Positions 8,567 to 16,922 are shown, counted from the first letter of the stretch. The stretch: 21,439 nt of DNA from Anaerolineae bacterium (GCA_020433835.1 JAGRBY010000047.1:1-21439), one strand, 5' to 3'. The notes: generated by a model from the letters alone, not told the origin. Numbers and translations: made by a program.

Positions 8567-9659
8567 CAGGTTCTCCCGTTGTACGGCTTTGAGGTAAATA
8601 GATCGAAAATAGCGTGCCAACGTCCGGCGTACTCTCGACCTCAATGTGGCCGCCGTGGGCTTCGATAATGGCATAACTAATCGATAATCCCAGGCCGGTG
8701 CCGATATCTTTGGTTGAAAAAAACGGCTCGAAGATTTTCGACATGACATCGGCTGTCATTCCCTCGCCGGTGTCTTGCACAGTAATTACGCCCTGTTGTT
8801 TATCCGGCAGATACGTTGTGGTCAGGCTCAATAAACCACCTTGGGCCATGGCATCAATTGCATTGAGGATCAGATTGATTAGGACTTGTTTGATATGGCC
8901 CGGCACAGCCCTAATAATCGGCAATTCGACAGCGAGGGTAACATTGATGTCGATATGTTTTTGCTGTAATTGTTTATTTACTAAATCTAAGGTGCTTTGC
9001 AGCAGTTGGTTAAGGTCGGTTGGCTGTAGTCCGGCTTGACTGGGGCGGGCAAAGTCGAGCGTTTGGCCGGTAATGGTAATGAGGCGTTCAACTTCTTGGG
9101 CCAGTGTGGCTACATAGTGTTGTCGTTTGGCGTTATCGAGATGAGGCCGACCAAGCAAACGCAAGCCACTCCGTAAGGCCTGGAGGGGGTTGTTAATTTC
9201 ATGAGCCAGTGAAGCCGTCAAGCGTCCCAGCGCGGCCAATTTTTCGGTTTGAATAGAGGTTTGCAGTTGGATGTAATCTTCGCGCAGTTGGCGGCGATCC
9301 AGTACCCGGCTTACTATCTGAACCAGCTTGGCATGATTAAAGGGTTTGAGAATAAATCCCTCAGCGCCTAATTCTTGGGCGCGAATGGCCGCTTCAAGGG
9401 AAGCGTAGCCGGTCATCATAATGGGACTAATTTGGGGATATTGTGCGGTAACTTCGGCCAATACCGTCAGTCCGTCGGTATCGGGCAAATCAATATCAAG
9501 GAGGATGACATCATAGCTGGCGTTTGATAGTGCCTGAAACGTGGCTTGACCCGTCTCTACAGTATGAACGAGCAAGCCTTGGTTTTCCAAAACGCCCTGA
9601 CACAATCTTCTTGTAAGCCGGCTGTCATCGATAACCAGAGCTTTGTAACGTGACCTCAT
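8553..9659 (-). CDS. Soluble receiver-histidine kinase (REC-HisKA-HATPase)
   Basis: A 368-residue cytoplasmic kinase. The N-terminal receiver (5-120) has D11/D12, D55, T83 and K105. The HisKA H-box has H153 (LTASLAHEINNPLQALRSGL). The ATPase domain shows the N-box around N266, G1 DTGEGM (296-301), F-box FEPFFSTK (310-317) and G2 GTGLGLS (320-326). With a receiver in place of a sensor or membrane domain, it is probably activated by phosphotransfer or contact from another signalling protein, perhaps the chemosensory array nearby (inference). No clear Shine-Dalgarno precedes the ATG; the promoter lies right against it. Confidence 0.93.
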   Translation of the reverse strand: MRSRYKALVIDDSRLTRRLCQGVLENQGLLVHTVETGQATFQALSNASYDVILLDIDLPDTDGLTVLAEVTAQYPQISPIMMTGYASLEAAIRAQELGAEGFILKPFNHAKLVQIVSRVLDRRQLREDYIQLQTSIQTEKLAALGRLTASLAHEINNPLQALRSGLRLLGRPHLDNAKRQHYVATLAQEVERLITITGQTLDFARPSQAGLQPTDLNQLLQSTLDLVNKQLQQKHIDINVTLAVELPIIRAVPGHIKQVLINLILNAIDAMAQGGLLSLTTTYLPDKQQGVITVQDTGEGMTADVMSKIFEPFFSTKDIGTGLGLSISYAIIEAHGGHIEVESTPDVGTLFSIYLPQSRTTGEPDEPA

Positions 9660-9665
9660 CTAGCC

Positions 9666-9694
9666 AGTATATCATAATCGAAGACAGTGCTCAA
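9666..9694 (-). promoter_or_regulatory. Sigma-70-type promoter of the kinase-regulator operon, probably leaderless
   Basis: TTGAGC (-35, at 9689-9694), a 17-bp spacer and TATACT (-10, at 9666-9671) are followed by six bases (GGCTAG) and then the ATG at 9659. The expected first transcribed base is at or next to the A of ATG, and no ribosome site is present. Confidence 0.6.
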
Positions 9695-9753
9695 GGTGAA
9701 GCGGCGAAATTCTGACCATCTTTTTTCTTATGGTTAATGTAGACTTGCATACC

Positions 9754-11976
9754 TTAGCCGGGGATTGTCTCGCTAAAATTAAGAACGATCCGGCGGGTTT
9801 CATCGGTTATCGGGAGTGTTACTTGCCCGTTGGCTAACGGAGCATCGAACGTTGGCCGGGTGTCGCTCCCTTTGATGGTCAGGTGGCCGGGCCAATTTTG
9901 AGCAGTTCCATCCGGGGTAATTGTATGGGCCAGTACTTTTAGTTCGCGGGCAGTGGTCGGGGGCAGGTTCAGTTGGATATAGCGCAGATTGGTCATGGTG
10001 CGGATAGTGCCGGAGTTGGCCTGGAGCAGCTCTTCACCGCCGTCATAACCCAACTGAACTTCAACAGGCATCGACTGCCCGTTGGCAGTAATATAAACTC
10101 TTGATTTTCCTCCCCGGCTGCGGTCGTCTCGAAGTTCGATGACCATGCGCGGGCTAAATACGCCACGGCGAATCATAGCGATAGTCAGCCCCAACATCAA
10201 GAGGGCAATGGCTAGCCCCAGTAAACGTTGAAGTGGGTTTTGCCAGATGATTAACGCGTGAAACAGGAGGTTGAGCAGGCATAACAGATAAATCCCTGTT
10301 AACAGGAGCGGATTCCCCAAAAAGCTGTGGACGACTTGCGGAACCAATTCTCCTTTGCGACGGCTGGCAACCAGCAGCAGAACGGGAAAAATGCCGGTCA
10401 TTAGCGAATCGACAATAATGCCAAGAATAGCCAGGATGCCTGTAAAAGAGCCGGTGTTTGTCCACGACATCCACTCGGCCAGCAAGAAGACCAGGATAAT
10501 AGGGCTTAAAGATAATAAGAAACGTCCTTGCCGGCCCAAAACGGCTGTTTTAGGTGTATCAACCCGCTCATGGGCCAAATTAAAGAGCGCAACCGAAAAC
10601 TGAACCATACCCAACCCCATACTAACAATAACGAAGATGGCTCCTAAAACGCCCATAATCGGGCCAATTGTAGCGGTCAACGGCACCAAGGATGTGCCTT
10701 GCTGTTTGGCTAAAATGTGAGGAGCCACGGCCCCACTGGCGGCCAATACCCAGATGACGTTTAGCATGATGGCAACCCCAATGCCAACGGTGTGGCCTTT
10801 TATGACCTCTCGGCCGCTGGGATCACGCTGTAGCAGCAGCTTGCCAAAGATAACGACCAAAACATGGGCCGAATAGATACCCATGACCACCCCTATGAGA
10901 AAACTCAACGTGGTCGGATCGAACGGCTGCCCGTTGAGCCATGGAACATTGATATAGAGCAAATTTTCCGGGCGTAGGTAAGCAAAAGCCAGCAGCGAGA
11001 GAATGAGCAGTAAGGTCATGTTGACCAAGCCGATAACAATAGTCAGAGCCAACGTGGCATTTAATGAGCCTCGCGTTAGAAAATAGAGACCTATCAAAAA
11101 TACAAACACCATCCACATCTCGGCGGGTAATCCACTTGCACCTTCCAGGGTGGTCGAAATGCCCAGATAAAAGACCAACAGCAGGCCAAAAGAAAAGGCG
11201 GCCAGCACAATAGATAGCAAGAGCGAACTGGTCTGGCCCAGGTAATCATCTACAATCCGGCCGATAAAACCGCTGCCAAAGCGAATCTCGCTGCTGCGGG
11301 TCACTGTTTCAGCCATCGCCGCGATGGTAATCATGTTAATTAGGCCAATGACGATAATCATGATCACGCCCGGCAGTGGTCCAATCCCGGCTACGGCAAT
11401 CGGTAAGGCCAGACTAACCGCCCCAATAACCACCGTCAGGATGCAAGCCAGCCAAAATGGGGGTAAATTTTCTAACCGGCCCGCCAATCTGGCCCATCGC
11501 CAGCGCAGTTGGTCGAGTAGGCTCATAACGCGCGAGATATATATCGAGGCGAGTGGTTGGTTATACAAACGTTGGTAAGCCTGCAAGACGGTATCACTAT
11601 CCAGGCTTAAGGCGGCTCGAATGCCCGGCACAGCCTGAGCCGTAAATTTGTATTTCTGGCCTAGCAAGTGGGCAACAGCAGCTTGAATATCATGGTTAGC
11701 CGGAACCAGGATGGCCCATTGGGCTGCATAGCGCTCCATGTGTCGAATAGTGGGCTGAAAGGGAAGGTCGCGGCCCTGAGCAATGGCATCGAGAAAATTC
11801 TGATGGGGTGACGCTGCTGCTTCACTTAAGGCGAAGGCAGCGGCCTGCTGCGACTGGGTAAGCAAATAGATCGTCCGATTTTCAATCAAGATCAGCAGTA
11901 GGCTGGCCTGTTTGGTGACCCGACCGGACATTCCGCCCAGTGCTTCTTCCCGTGAGATAAGGGGATCGATTGTCAT
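9754..11976 (-). CDS. APC-like permease with extra N-terminal and C-terminal domains
   Basis: A 740-residue membrane protein. Residues 1-170 are soluble and not recognised. From ~173 to ~620 there are about eleven or more hydrophobic segments in an amino-acid permease-like (APC superfamily) pattern, with small-residue motifs such as GPLPGVIMIIVIGLINMI. Residues ~625-740 are hydrophilic and predicted beta-rich. APC permeases usually have only short tails, so both ends are unusual. The substrate is unknown. AAGGA lies about seven bases before the ATG. It starts 23 bp after the stop of the HD-domain gene and is presumably in the same operon, so the HD protein may control or serve transport. It could also act as a transporter-like sensor. 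Confidence 0.75.
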   Translation of the reverse strand: MTIDPLISREEALGGMSGRVTKQASLLLILIENRTIYLLTQSQQAAAFALSEAAASPHQNFLDAIAQGRDLPFQPTIRHMERYAAQWAILVPANHDIQAAVAHLLGQKYKFTAQAVPGIRAALSLDSDTVLQAYQRLYNQPLASIYISRVMSLLDQLRWRWARLAGRLENLPPFWLACILTVVIGAVSLALPIAVAGIGPLPGVIMIIVIGLINMITIAAMAETVTRSSEIRFGSGFIGRIVDDYLGQTSSLLLSIVLAAFSFGLLLVFYLGISTTLEGASGLPAEMWMVFVFLIGLYFLTRGSLNATLALTIVIGLVNMTLLLILSLLAFAYLRPENLLYINVPWLNGQPFDPTTLSFLIGVVMGIYSAHVLVVIFGKLLLQRDPSGREVIKGHTVGIGVAIMLNVIWVLAASGAVAPHILAKQQGTSLVPLTATIGPIMGVLGAIFVIVSMGLGMVQFSVALFNLAHERVDTPKTAVLGRQGRFLLSLSPIILVFLLAEWMSWTNTGSFTGILAILGIIVDSLMTGIFPVLLLVASRRKGELVPQVVHSFLGNPLLLTGIYLLCLLNLLFHALIIWQNPLQRLLGLAIALLMLGLTIAMIRRGVFSPRMVIELRDDRSRGGKSRVYITANGQSMPVEVQLGYDGGEELLQANSGTIRTMTNLRYIQLNLPPTTARELKVLAHTITPDGTAQNWPGHLTIKGSDTRPTFDAPLANGQVTLPITDETRRIVLNFSETIPG

Positions 11977-11999
11977 TGTATTCCTTTGTTATGCGGACG

Positions 12000-14090
12000 T
12001 TATTGGTTACAGGCCGTCACTAAAGCGTCTACTACACGCTCTGCTTGTTCAGCAGTCAGGCGAACCCGGATGGCGTTTTCATTACCCTCCGGGGCCGGAC
12101 CTAAATCGGTTGGGTAGAGCAGCCGGATGGGGATGGCTGCTTCGTCACGCCAGTGGTTGATGGCCAGTAGTTCAACCGCTTCGCCGTCGGACCAGGTTGC
12201 CACAGCATACGGTACATTGAAACAAATGCCTCGCGTCGGCATCCGGCCCTGACTCTCGATGGTTTGCTCTAATGCCCAGTAGTAGGCTTGTGGTAATCTG
12301 CCCGGCGACTGCGTTTGACGCAGCACCCGGCCTACAACCTGACCAAGATGGGTTATCGTCGCATAGTCAGCCACAAAATTTGCGGCCTGATCGATGAAAT
12401 ACCTATAATCGTTGGCCTCAATCCGGCTCATAATCGGTTCGGCCAGAGCCGCCCAGCCGATCAGGTCATCGGCCGATTCGGTAGTGGCGTCATAAACCCG
12501 CTTGAGCAAGCCCTTGATGATGGCGTGTTCGGCGGCGATTATCTCTGTCGTTGCCTGACCCGGATCGCGGGTGCAGAAAGCGGCCACACGTCCCCACATC
12601 AGCGCGGTCTGGTCGGTGGGTTCTCCCCAAAAATAGGCCCAGTCGCCACCCAAAATCACTTCAACCCCTAAGCGAAGCAGATCCGGCAGTTGCGACCAGT
12701 TGGCTTCGTGCCGGTTTAACAGGCTAACATTCAATCCGATGTTTCGCCAGCGCTCGATCACGGTGAGCCGTGCGGTATCGATGGCCGGAGTCGGCCGGTC
12801 GTTGAGAACGATGATCTGACTGTAGTTGGTTGGTTCTACTTCTGCCAGCATCTCCTGCCAAAGCCAACTGGGGGCCTCTAGCGTATCGGGATAACAGAGC
12901 AGTTCAACAGCGTAACCGGCGGCCTGAAGATGTTTTCGGCTAAGGGCGGCCATCACCAAACTGTGGGGATCAAACGGAAATACCAGCAAAGCCGGTCTGG
13001 CTTGGGGCGATGTAGGAGCGGGTTCTTGACCATTTATGGCGATGGGCAAGGGTTCTGGGGGTACGGCAACTTCTTGTACAGTCCAGGGTAATGGCGTGCC
13101 GGCCAGATCGCCGCGCAGCATGGCGATTTGGATATTGTCGACGATGGGGCCTTTAGTTAGGATTTGCAGGTTGACCTGCGTGGTGCAGTGCAAACGGACT
13201 CCCAAAATCTCTTCCAGACTGGTCCAATAAGGGAGTTCATCGGGATAAAAAAAGCGCAGTACCCAGGCAAAACGTTCGGTATAATCAGAGCGGCGTTGGT
13301 CGATGTCCATCGCATCGGCCACCCGCAAAATCGAGGCTAACAGCCCGGTGCGGATGGTATTATTGTCCAACATATCGCAGCGGGCCGGATCATATTCGCG
13401 GCGGTGCCAACGGCAGAGCAAGCCCACCAGGTTCGCTTCGGCGGTACTGAACGGCAGTTCGCCGGCCTGGGTTAATTTGTGAACCGTTTCCTGGCTAGTG
13501 ATATGATGGTCGGTACGGTCGATAATGTTGCCCACATCGTGGAACATCGCCCCCGCCCGAAGTAGATGCTGTTCCATAGGAGTCAGCCCCATAATATAAC
13601 TGAGCTGAACAGCAAATGATTTAACCCGCAGAACGTGGCCGGGGCCATGGTCGGCAAATTCGCTTAGTTTGGCTCGGGCAAATTGAAGAATTGGCAGGGC
13701 TGTGCGTAAGGTGGCTATTTCTTGGATAGAGTATAGCCGGTTAGCAGCCAGCAAAGCCGGCCAGAGGCGGGCCGGTAAGTTTCGACGCCGGGTACGCCCT
13801 AAAGCGGGCTGGGCTTGTCCATTGGCCGATAGGCGGAGGTGCCCCTGTTGAGCCAGGATGTCTAGAGCCTGTTCCACCTCAGCCGGTTCCAGCTTCAAAG
13901 CCTGGGCTAACTCCTCTGCATTGGCCGGACCTTTGCGAGTCAGGTGAATAATAATCGTGCGCTGAAGTGGTGGAAGGTCAAGCAAATTGAGTACGTTGCT
14001 GCCGGACTCTGCCGTGGTTGGGCCTGTTTCTTCAAGGATATTCCGCAGAATATCATCCACAGCCACACTGCGCACGGGTTTTGTGTTCAT
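12000..14090 (-). CDS. Winged-helix / HD-domain protein with an unassigned C-terminal half
   Basis: A 696-residue protein read from the ATG at 14090, which has GAGAAGAGAG just upstream; an in-frame ATG 42 bases earlier has no ribosome site. Residues ~35-90 form a MarR/TrmB-like winged helix (LQRTIIIHLTRKGPANAEEL, then AEVEQALDILAQQGHLRL). Residues ~148-265 form an HD phosphohydrolase-type domain with likely metal ligands H152, H184-D185, H195/H196 and D259 (FADHGPGHVLRV, FHDVGNIID, RVADAMDID), resembling the HD region of some Ppx/GppA-like proteins. From ~340 onward no family is recognised; it starts with an alpha/beta pattern (PALLVFPFDPHSLVMAAL) and has low charge. A nucleotide or phosphoanhydride substrate is plausible but not shown. 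Confidence 0.8.
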   Translation of the reverse strand: MNTKPVRSVAVDDILRNILEETGPTTAESGSNVLNLLDLPPLQRTIIIHLTRKGPANAEELAQALKLEPAEVEQALDILAQQGHLRLSANGQAQPALGRTRRRNLPARLWPALLAANRLYSIQEIATLRTALPILQFARAKLSEFADHGPGHVLRVKSFAVQLSYIMGLTPMEQHLLRAGAMFHDVGNIIDRTDHHITSQETVHKLTQAGELPFSTAEANLVGLLCRWHRREYDPARCDMLDNNTIRTGLLASILRVADAMDIDQRRSDYTERFAWVLRFFYPDELPYWTSLEEILGVRLHCTTQVNLQILTKGPIVDNIQIAMLRGDLAGTPLPWTVQEVAVPPEPLPIAINGQEPAPTSPQARPALLVFPFDPHSLVMAALSRKHLQAAGYAVELLCYPDTLEAPSWLWQEMLAEVEPTNYSQIIVLNDRPTPAIDTARLTVIERWRNIGLNVSLLNRHEANWSQLPDLLRLGVEVILGGDWAYFWGEPTDQTALMWGRVAAFCTRDPGQATTEIIAAEHAIIKGLLKRVYDATTESADDLIGWAALAEPIMSRIEANDYRYFIDQAANFVADYATITHLGQVVGRVLRQTQSPGRLPQAYYWALEQTIESQGRMPTRGICFNVPYAVATWSDGEAVELLAINHWRDEAAIPIRLLYPTDLGPAPEGNENAIRVRLTAEQAERVVDALVTACNQ

Positions 14091-14144
14091 TGTTATCTCT
14101 CTTCTCTTTAGAGGTTCACCCATCAACTGCATTGGATCACATAA

Positions 14145-14185
14145 AGCCGGCCATCTTAGCTTTTTCTGGATAGCTATGGCCGGCT
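14145..14185 (-). repeat. Perfect 10-bp hairpin in the leader of the HD gene
   Basis: AGCCGGCCAT and ATGGCCGGCT pair exactly around a 21-base loop that has its own AGCT/AGCT pairing. It lies about 55 bases before the start codon. Only a short T-run follows (TTTATGTG), so it might attenuate or protect the mRNA; neither is shown. Confidence 0.6.
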
Positions 14186-14254
14186 GTACTGTTTTGTGAT
14201 GTTTCGGATCAGATTCGTTGAATTTTGGCTGACCTATCTATGACGAAATTTGAG

Positions 14255-14270
14255 AGCCTCGTTTCAGGCT
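14255..14270 (-). repeat. Small leader hairpin AGCCT/AGGCT
   Basis: A five-base-pair stem with a six-base loop containing GAAA lies within the same leader. By itself it is weak; it is listed because three stems lie in one leader. Confidence 0.35.
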
Positions 14271-14346
14271 AATTTTGGAGGTAGGGTTGAAGGGGCAGAT
14301 AAAATAGTGGTATCAAAATGAAGCCCCGGTCGGTTTATAAGTAACT

Positions 14347-14360
14347 GCCCATGTTTGGGC
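14347..14360 (-). repeat. Small leader hairpin GCCCA/TGGGC
   Basis: A five-base-pair GC-rich stem with a four-base loop, placed about 10 bases after the predicted transcription start of the HD-permease operon. Confidence 0.35.
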
Positions 14361-14371
14361 GACTAGGTTTT

Positions 14372-14380
14372 ATTATAGCA
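14372..14380 (-). promoter_or_regulatory. Extended -10 promoter TGCTATAAT of the HD-permease operon
   Basis: A perfect TGnTATAAT extended -10. No strong -35 hexamer is present at 17 bp. The predicted start is near 14365, leaving about 275 nt before the ATG at 14090. Confidence 0.6.
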
Positions 14381-14397
14381 AAATTAGGGTGATTTGT

Positions 14398-14417
14398 ATG
14401 TCCTAATTTTAATACAA
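14398..14417 (-). promoter_or_regulatory. Second, imperfect 20-bp operator dyad
   Basis: On the minus strand TTGTATTA-AAAT-TAGGACAT, matching the perfect dyad upstream in its layout and in one arm. The two centres are 22 bp apart, about two helical turns. A further half-site-like CCTA sits closer to the -10. Confidence 0.5.
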
Positions 14418-14419
14418 AT

Positions 14420-14439
14420 TTGTCCTAAAATTAGGACAA
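14420..14439 (-). promoter_or_regulatory. Perfect 20-bp operator dyad
   Basis: On the minus strand TTGTCCTA-ATTT-TAGGACAA: 8-bp arms in exact inverted repeat around four bases. It is centred at roughly -65 from the predicted start, an activator-like position, though repression is also possible. The winged helix of the HD protein makes autoregulation a reasonable guess. Confidence 0.6.
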
Positions 14440-14465
14440 TATCAATATCTCAAAATTTTTGTGGC

Positions 14466-14519
14466 AGCGCAATATTGATTTTACTATGTTTAAGGCCAGA
14501 GAATTGCGCTTCCGGCCTT
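14466..14519 (-). terminator. Interleaved stems in the 3' region of the propeller-protein gene
   Basis: AAGGCC (minus-strand first) pairs with GGCCTT (14514-14519 with 14492-14497). AGCGCAAT pairs exactly with ATTGCGCT (14503-14510 with 14466-14473). The two stems interleave, so they would form either alternative hairpins or a pseudoknot. They start within about 10 bases of the stop codon. The following A/T-rich stretch has no clean T-tract, so a terminator role is tentative. Confidence 0.35.
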
Positions 14520-14525
14520 TTGATC

Positions 14526-16916
14526 CTATCGGGTCCACCAGATTTGGGCCATGAGCCAGTCTTCTTGTTTAAGGCCGTCCCAGTCGGTGATGCGGACGGG
14601 TGTGCCGCCCTGGGCGCTGATGCGATAGATGCCCCAGCGGCCACCGGTGTCGGAGACATAGGCGATTTCGGAGCCATCAGGTGACCAGGTTGGCAGGCCA
14701 TCATTGCCGGGTGAGGTCGTGACCTGGCGAGGTGTACCGCCGCCATCGGTGCTGACGGCAAAAATGTCCCAATTGCCACTGCGTGTAGACATATAGGCTA
14801 CCTGACTGCCATTCGGCGAGAAAGCCGGGCTGCGGTCGCTTTCGTGGGTGGATAGCCGAACGTGATCACCACCGCCAAAAGGTACAACGTAGATGCCAGG
14901 ATTGTTACCCTGGGCATCGGTGCCCTGATAGGCTATCAAATCGCCTTTGGGCGACCAGGCCGGAGTACGACCGTCGCCCAAAATGTTGGGGTTGCCTTTG
15001 CCATCGGCAAATCCCTGGAAGATTTGCCAGCGGCCGGTGCCTAGCTCTTGCGCGGAAAAGATATAATCGGTGTCCCCTGGCCCCCATTTAGGCGAGATGT
15101 GTTCTTGATAAATGGTGATGCGGTCATCTTGGCCGTTAGTGAGGTTATATAAATGAAGACCGATAGAGTTTTGCAGGTCGGTACGGTACAGCAGCAGGCT
15201 GCCGTCAAGACTAACCGAAGGCATTTGGCCGTCGGTGACCAACACTTTGGGTGTGCCGCCGGCGGCCGGAATCGATACAATCTCCCAACGGGTTTCAGCG
15301 GGATTATATTTGGAGTACACGATAGAACCAAGGCTGGTATCAGCAGCCGGAGCAGTCTCATTAGCCGCTTCTTCCGTAGCTTCTTCGGTTGGCTCGGCTT
15401 CGTTGGTGGTTGATGTGTTGGCTTCGGCAGCTAACGAGGCCGAGGCCGTTGATGAAGTTGCCGGGGTAGCGGTCGAGCGGGTGTTGGTGGTTGCTGTGCT
15501 GTCGCCATCATCAGGCTCGTCAGTAGCGTCGGTGTTGGGGGTTGATCGTTGAGCGACAGCATCTTCCTGACAGCGCTCGGTGACGTTATCGATTTTGGTC
15601 TCCAGCAGTCGGCTTGGTTCTACCTCTTGGGCGTCAAGGTATTGAACTTCAGCCTGGCACCACTCTTTTTCTTCAAAGAGGGCATCGCCATACTGCTCAA
15701 GCGTCTGGCGATAGCGTTCTTTTACATCGACATAACCTTGATCGTCGTCATAAATTTGGCTAAAGAGATTCACGGCCTGACCGGGATCGACCGGCTGTAC
15801 CAGCACGCCTTCCAGGTAGAGCAGTGCTTTGGTTTGCTCAACCACCGCCTCAGGATCGTTAGGGCGTTCGACCAAGGCCCGTTCAAAGGCGAGTTGGGCT
15901 TCTTCGATTTCCTCGTTTTCGACGTGCTGCAAGCCCAGATTGTAGCTGGCTTCATAAATTAAATCTGAAATGGTATCGGTTTCATATTCGGCGTCAAGGT
16001 CTTGAATATCGGTAAGGGTCGTGATGGCTTCTTCCCAGTTTTCATTATCAAAGTCTTCTTGGGCCTTGTCTAACAGGTCGGCGGCAGCGGCAGAGCGGGT
16101 TTCGGAGGTGGGCGTGGGTTGTGATTGAGCTAACTGCTGCGCATCGCGCAGGGCATCGCGCACCTGGGGATTGGTGGGGTTGATATTAAGGGACAGTTCG
16201 AATTCGGCAATAGCCAGATCCAGTTCATTGCTGGCCATATACTCTAGCCCTTTTTCATAATGGTCGTTGGACTCATCTTGGGTTAAAACGGCCCGTTCTT
16301 GAAGACCCTGCCGCACGGCCAGTAGGCCAAGCCCCCCATAGAATAAGCCGACGCAAATAATCAACCCCAAGCAGCCTAGTGCTACGCGCCGAAAAGTAAA
16401 TCGGCGCGGTTCGGTTTCGGCTTCGTCATAATATGGCTCATCCGCTGCCTGGTGCTCGACGTACCCATAATCTTCGTGTTCATGGGGATAATCTTCATGA
16501 TAATCGTGATAGGGGTCATCAACGTAGGTTGGGTCATCGTACAGATCTTCTTGGGTAGAATAGGACGGATCCAGGTACGCTTCGATGTTAGGGGTGACTA
16601 AATTGCCTTGACCGGCGGCGGCATAGATGTCGTCGGCATAAGGTTCTTCTTCCGGTAGATAGTTTTCGTGGTAGTGAAATTCTTCGTGGGTCGGTTCGTC
16701 GCTTTCATAGTCATGGGCGGCATAGGGATCGTCATCATAATAAACTTGCTCGGCCGCCTCTTCGAGCGTTTCGACATAATCTTGCTGGCTGGCCGCGTAT
16801 AGTTCAAGTTCTTCAGCAGAAAAGTATTGTGGTTCGCCGCAGTAGGGGCAGTTAGCCTGGGGATGGTTATAGGCCGTGCCACAGTGCTGGCATTCATAAG
16901 CAAACTGTTCAGACAT
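14526..16916 (-). CDS. Zinc-ribbon / single-TM / TPR / PD40 (TolB-like) propeller protein
   Basis: A 796-residue modular protein. An N-terminal zinc ribbon has C9, C12, C23 and C26 (YECQHCG ... NCPYCGEP). Residues ~35-170 are acidic and rich in D/E/Y/H, probably disordered. One TM segment lies at ~178-201. TPR-like repeats follow at ~218-460 (NDHYEKGLEYMASNELDLAI and similar), then a T/S/E-rich linker, then ~540-796 with repeated PD40/TolB-type strands (PAWSPKGDLIAY, PAFSPNGSQVAY, PTWSPDGSEIAY). The expected topology is zinc ribbon inside, TPR and propeller outside. GAGA lies about five bases before the ATG, which is six bases after the lipoprotein gene's stop. A scaffold or binding role at the cell surface is inferred; no catalytic site is seen. 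Confidence 0.85.
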   Translation of the reverse strand: MSEQFAYECQHCGTAYNHPQANCPYCGEPQYFSAEELELYAASQQDYVETLEEAAEQVYYDDDPYAAHDYESDEPTHEEFHYHENYLPEEEPYADDIYAAAGQGNLVTPNIEAYLDPSYSTQEDLYDDPTYVDDPYHDYHEDYPHEHEDYGYVEHQAADEPYYDEAETEPRRFTFRRVALGCLGLIICVGLFYGGLGLLAVRQGLQERAVLTQDESNDHYEKGLEYMASNELDLAIAEFELSLNINPTNPQVRDALRDAQQLAQSQPTPTSETRSAAAADLLDKAQEDFDNENWEEAITTLTDIQDLDAEYETDTISDLIYEASYNLGLQHVENEEIEEAQLAFERALVERPNDPEAVVEQTKALLYLEGVLVQPVDPGQAVNLFSQIYDDDQGYVDVKERYRQTLEQYGDALFEEKEWCQAEVQYLDAQEVEPSRLLETKIDNVTERCQEDAVAQRSTPNTDATDEPDDGDSTATTNTRSTATPATSSTASASLAAEANTSTTNEAEPTEEATEEAANETAPAADTSLGSIVYSKYNPAETRWEIVSIPAAGGTPKVLVTDGQMPSVSLDGSLLLYRTDLQNSIGLHLYNLTNGQDDRITIYQEHISPKWGPGDTDYIFSAQELGTGRWQIFQGFADGKGNPNILGDGRTPAWSPKGDLIAYQGTDAQGNNPGIYVVPFGGGDHVRLSTHESDRSPAFSPNGSQVAYMSTRSGNWDIFAVSTDGGGTPRQVTTSPGNDGLPTWSPDGSEIAYVSDTGGRWGIYRISAQGGTPVRITDWDGLKQEDWLMAQIWWTR

Positions 16917-16922
16917 GTTATC

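Larger units (their letters stand above)
14091..14525. other. 435-bp regulatory region and leader of the HD-permease operon
   Basis: No gene is seen. On the minus strand it contains, in order, the 3' end of the propeller-gene transcript, two dyads, an extended -10 promoter, and a ~275-nt leader with three hairpins. No known riboswitch was recognised. A short open frame running into the propeller gene in another frame is judged a shadow. Confidence 0.6.

Noticed and set aside
8567..8749. N-terminal extension of the OmpR-type regulator
   Set aside because: The extra 61 residues lie within the kinase coding region in another frame and are not receiver-like; the ATG at 8566 has a ribosome site and directly precedes the receiver.
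14091..14371. A known riboswitch in the HD-gene leader
   Set aside because: Hairpins are present, but no consensus of a riboswitch class that I can recognise.
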